DNA from: Ghiorsea sp.
Lineage (GTDB): Bacteria > Pseudomonadota > Zetaproteobacteria > Mariprofundales > Mariprofundaceae
Assembly (NCBI GenBank): GCA_027053695.1
Contig: JALUHL010000026.1
Location: 1 to 5,566, forward strand
Reading direction: 5' to 3'
DNA length: 5,566 bases
A program made the translations under genes and the position numbers. Positions within the stretch are counted from its first letter, which is position 1; every line of letters starts with the position of its first letter. Under the pieces are notes generated by a model, which saw only the letters and a list, made by a program, of their open reading frames with translations, searched no databases and was not told the origin of the DNA. This document shows positions 5,364-5,566 of the stretch, piece after piece.

Positions 5364-5566
5364 TTTTTTAAGTTTCAAAAGTTTTATTAGCGGCTTTATA
5401 CTCATCGCCATATACAATATAGGTGCATTTATTCTCCCCTTGTTTATTTGGTATTTTAGTAAAAGTCTCTGTCAAAAACTTAAGCTATTCAAACCAAGCC
5501 ACGACCATATCAAAGCGTTTGTATGGGCATCACTAAGCTGGAAGCAGCGTTTGGCTTTGATGGCCA
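5356..5566 (+). CDS. Small membrane protein of unknown function, N-terminal part, cut by window end
   Basis: ATG 5356 overlaps the acyltransferase stop (TGA 5361-5363) by 8 nt and has GAGG(A) at 5347-5351 as Shine-Dalgarno, a clear translationally coupled start. Seventy residues are visible. They begin MLDFLSFKSFISG, followed by one strong hydrophobic segment at about 11-34 (FISGFILIAIYNIGAFILPL and on), then a basic, probably cytoplasmic stretch (KSLCQKLKLFKPSHDHIK) and a SWKQRLALMA segment that may lead into a second membrane helix. It is not the start of WaaA or LpxK, which often sit near this acyltransferase: the typical early RxxERFG of WaaA and an early Walker A of LpxK are absent. The DFLSF-x-x-F-I start loosely recalls DUF4282 membrane proteins; this is from memory and weak. 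Confidence 0.75.
   Translation, partial: MLDFLSFKSFISGFILIAIYNIGAFILPLFIWYFSKSLCQKLKLFKPSHDHIKAFVWASLSWKQRLALMA

Noticed and set aside
1..5566. Possible mobile element, CRISPR array or defence system
   Set aside because: No transposase, integrase, terminal inverted repeats, spaced repeat array or defence-protein motif was seen; all identified genes are housekeeping, envelope or arsenic-resistance genes.

Overview
The window reads as ordinary, gene-dense chromosome from a Gram-negative, probably proteobacterial, organism. The evidence is an MsbA-type lipid A flippase, a DUF374-type acyltransferase and a periplasmic AMIN/amidase/LysM cell-wall hydrolase, all of which presuppose an outer membrane or a periplasmic murein layer, together with a proteobacterial-style CsrA. 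The DNA is moderately AT-rich by eye. The lineage cannot be fixed from this sequence; a zeta- or gammaproteobacterium would fit, but that is a guess.

Left part (1-1353): the 3' end of a plus-strand cysteine synthase gene (CysK/CysM family) converges on a minus-strand pair, arsM then csrA. arsM encodes an arsenite S-adenosylmethionine methyltransferase with the family's conserved cysteines. csrA encodes a short (52 aa) but complete RNA-binding global regulator. A weak, possibly bidirectional terminator hairpin lies where cysM and csrA meet.

Middle (1354-1654): a 301-bp divergent intergenic region separates arsM from the plus-strand cluster. It holds the arsM Shine-Dalgarno sequence, a TATAAT-like -10 for arsM, an imperfect 14-bp direct repeat with a 19-bp period and several small palindromes. 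No convincing promoter was found for the rightward cluster.

Right part (1655-5566): a tightly packed plus-strand cluster, very likely an operon. It comprises an amidase of AmiB/AmiC type, msbA (13-nt gap), a DUF374 lysophospholipid-acyltransferase-like protein (9-nt gap), and the start of a small membrane protein (8-nt overlap) that runs off the window. Together these serve envelope construction: murein cleavage at division, lipid A/LPS flipping and probably lipid acylation.

I did not find a clearly novel system. The most interesting points are the csrA start region, where a promoter-like sequence would place the transcript start exactly on the ATG while an in-frame GTG with a good Shine-Dalgarno lies 33 nt upstream; the direct repeat in the arsM/amidase intergenic region; the apparently regulator-free arsM; and the membrane protein translationally overlapped with the acyltransferase.
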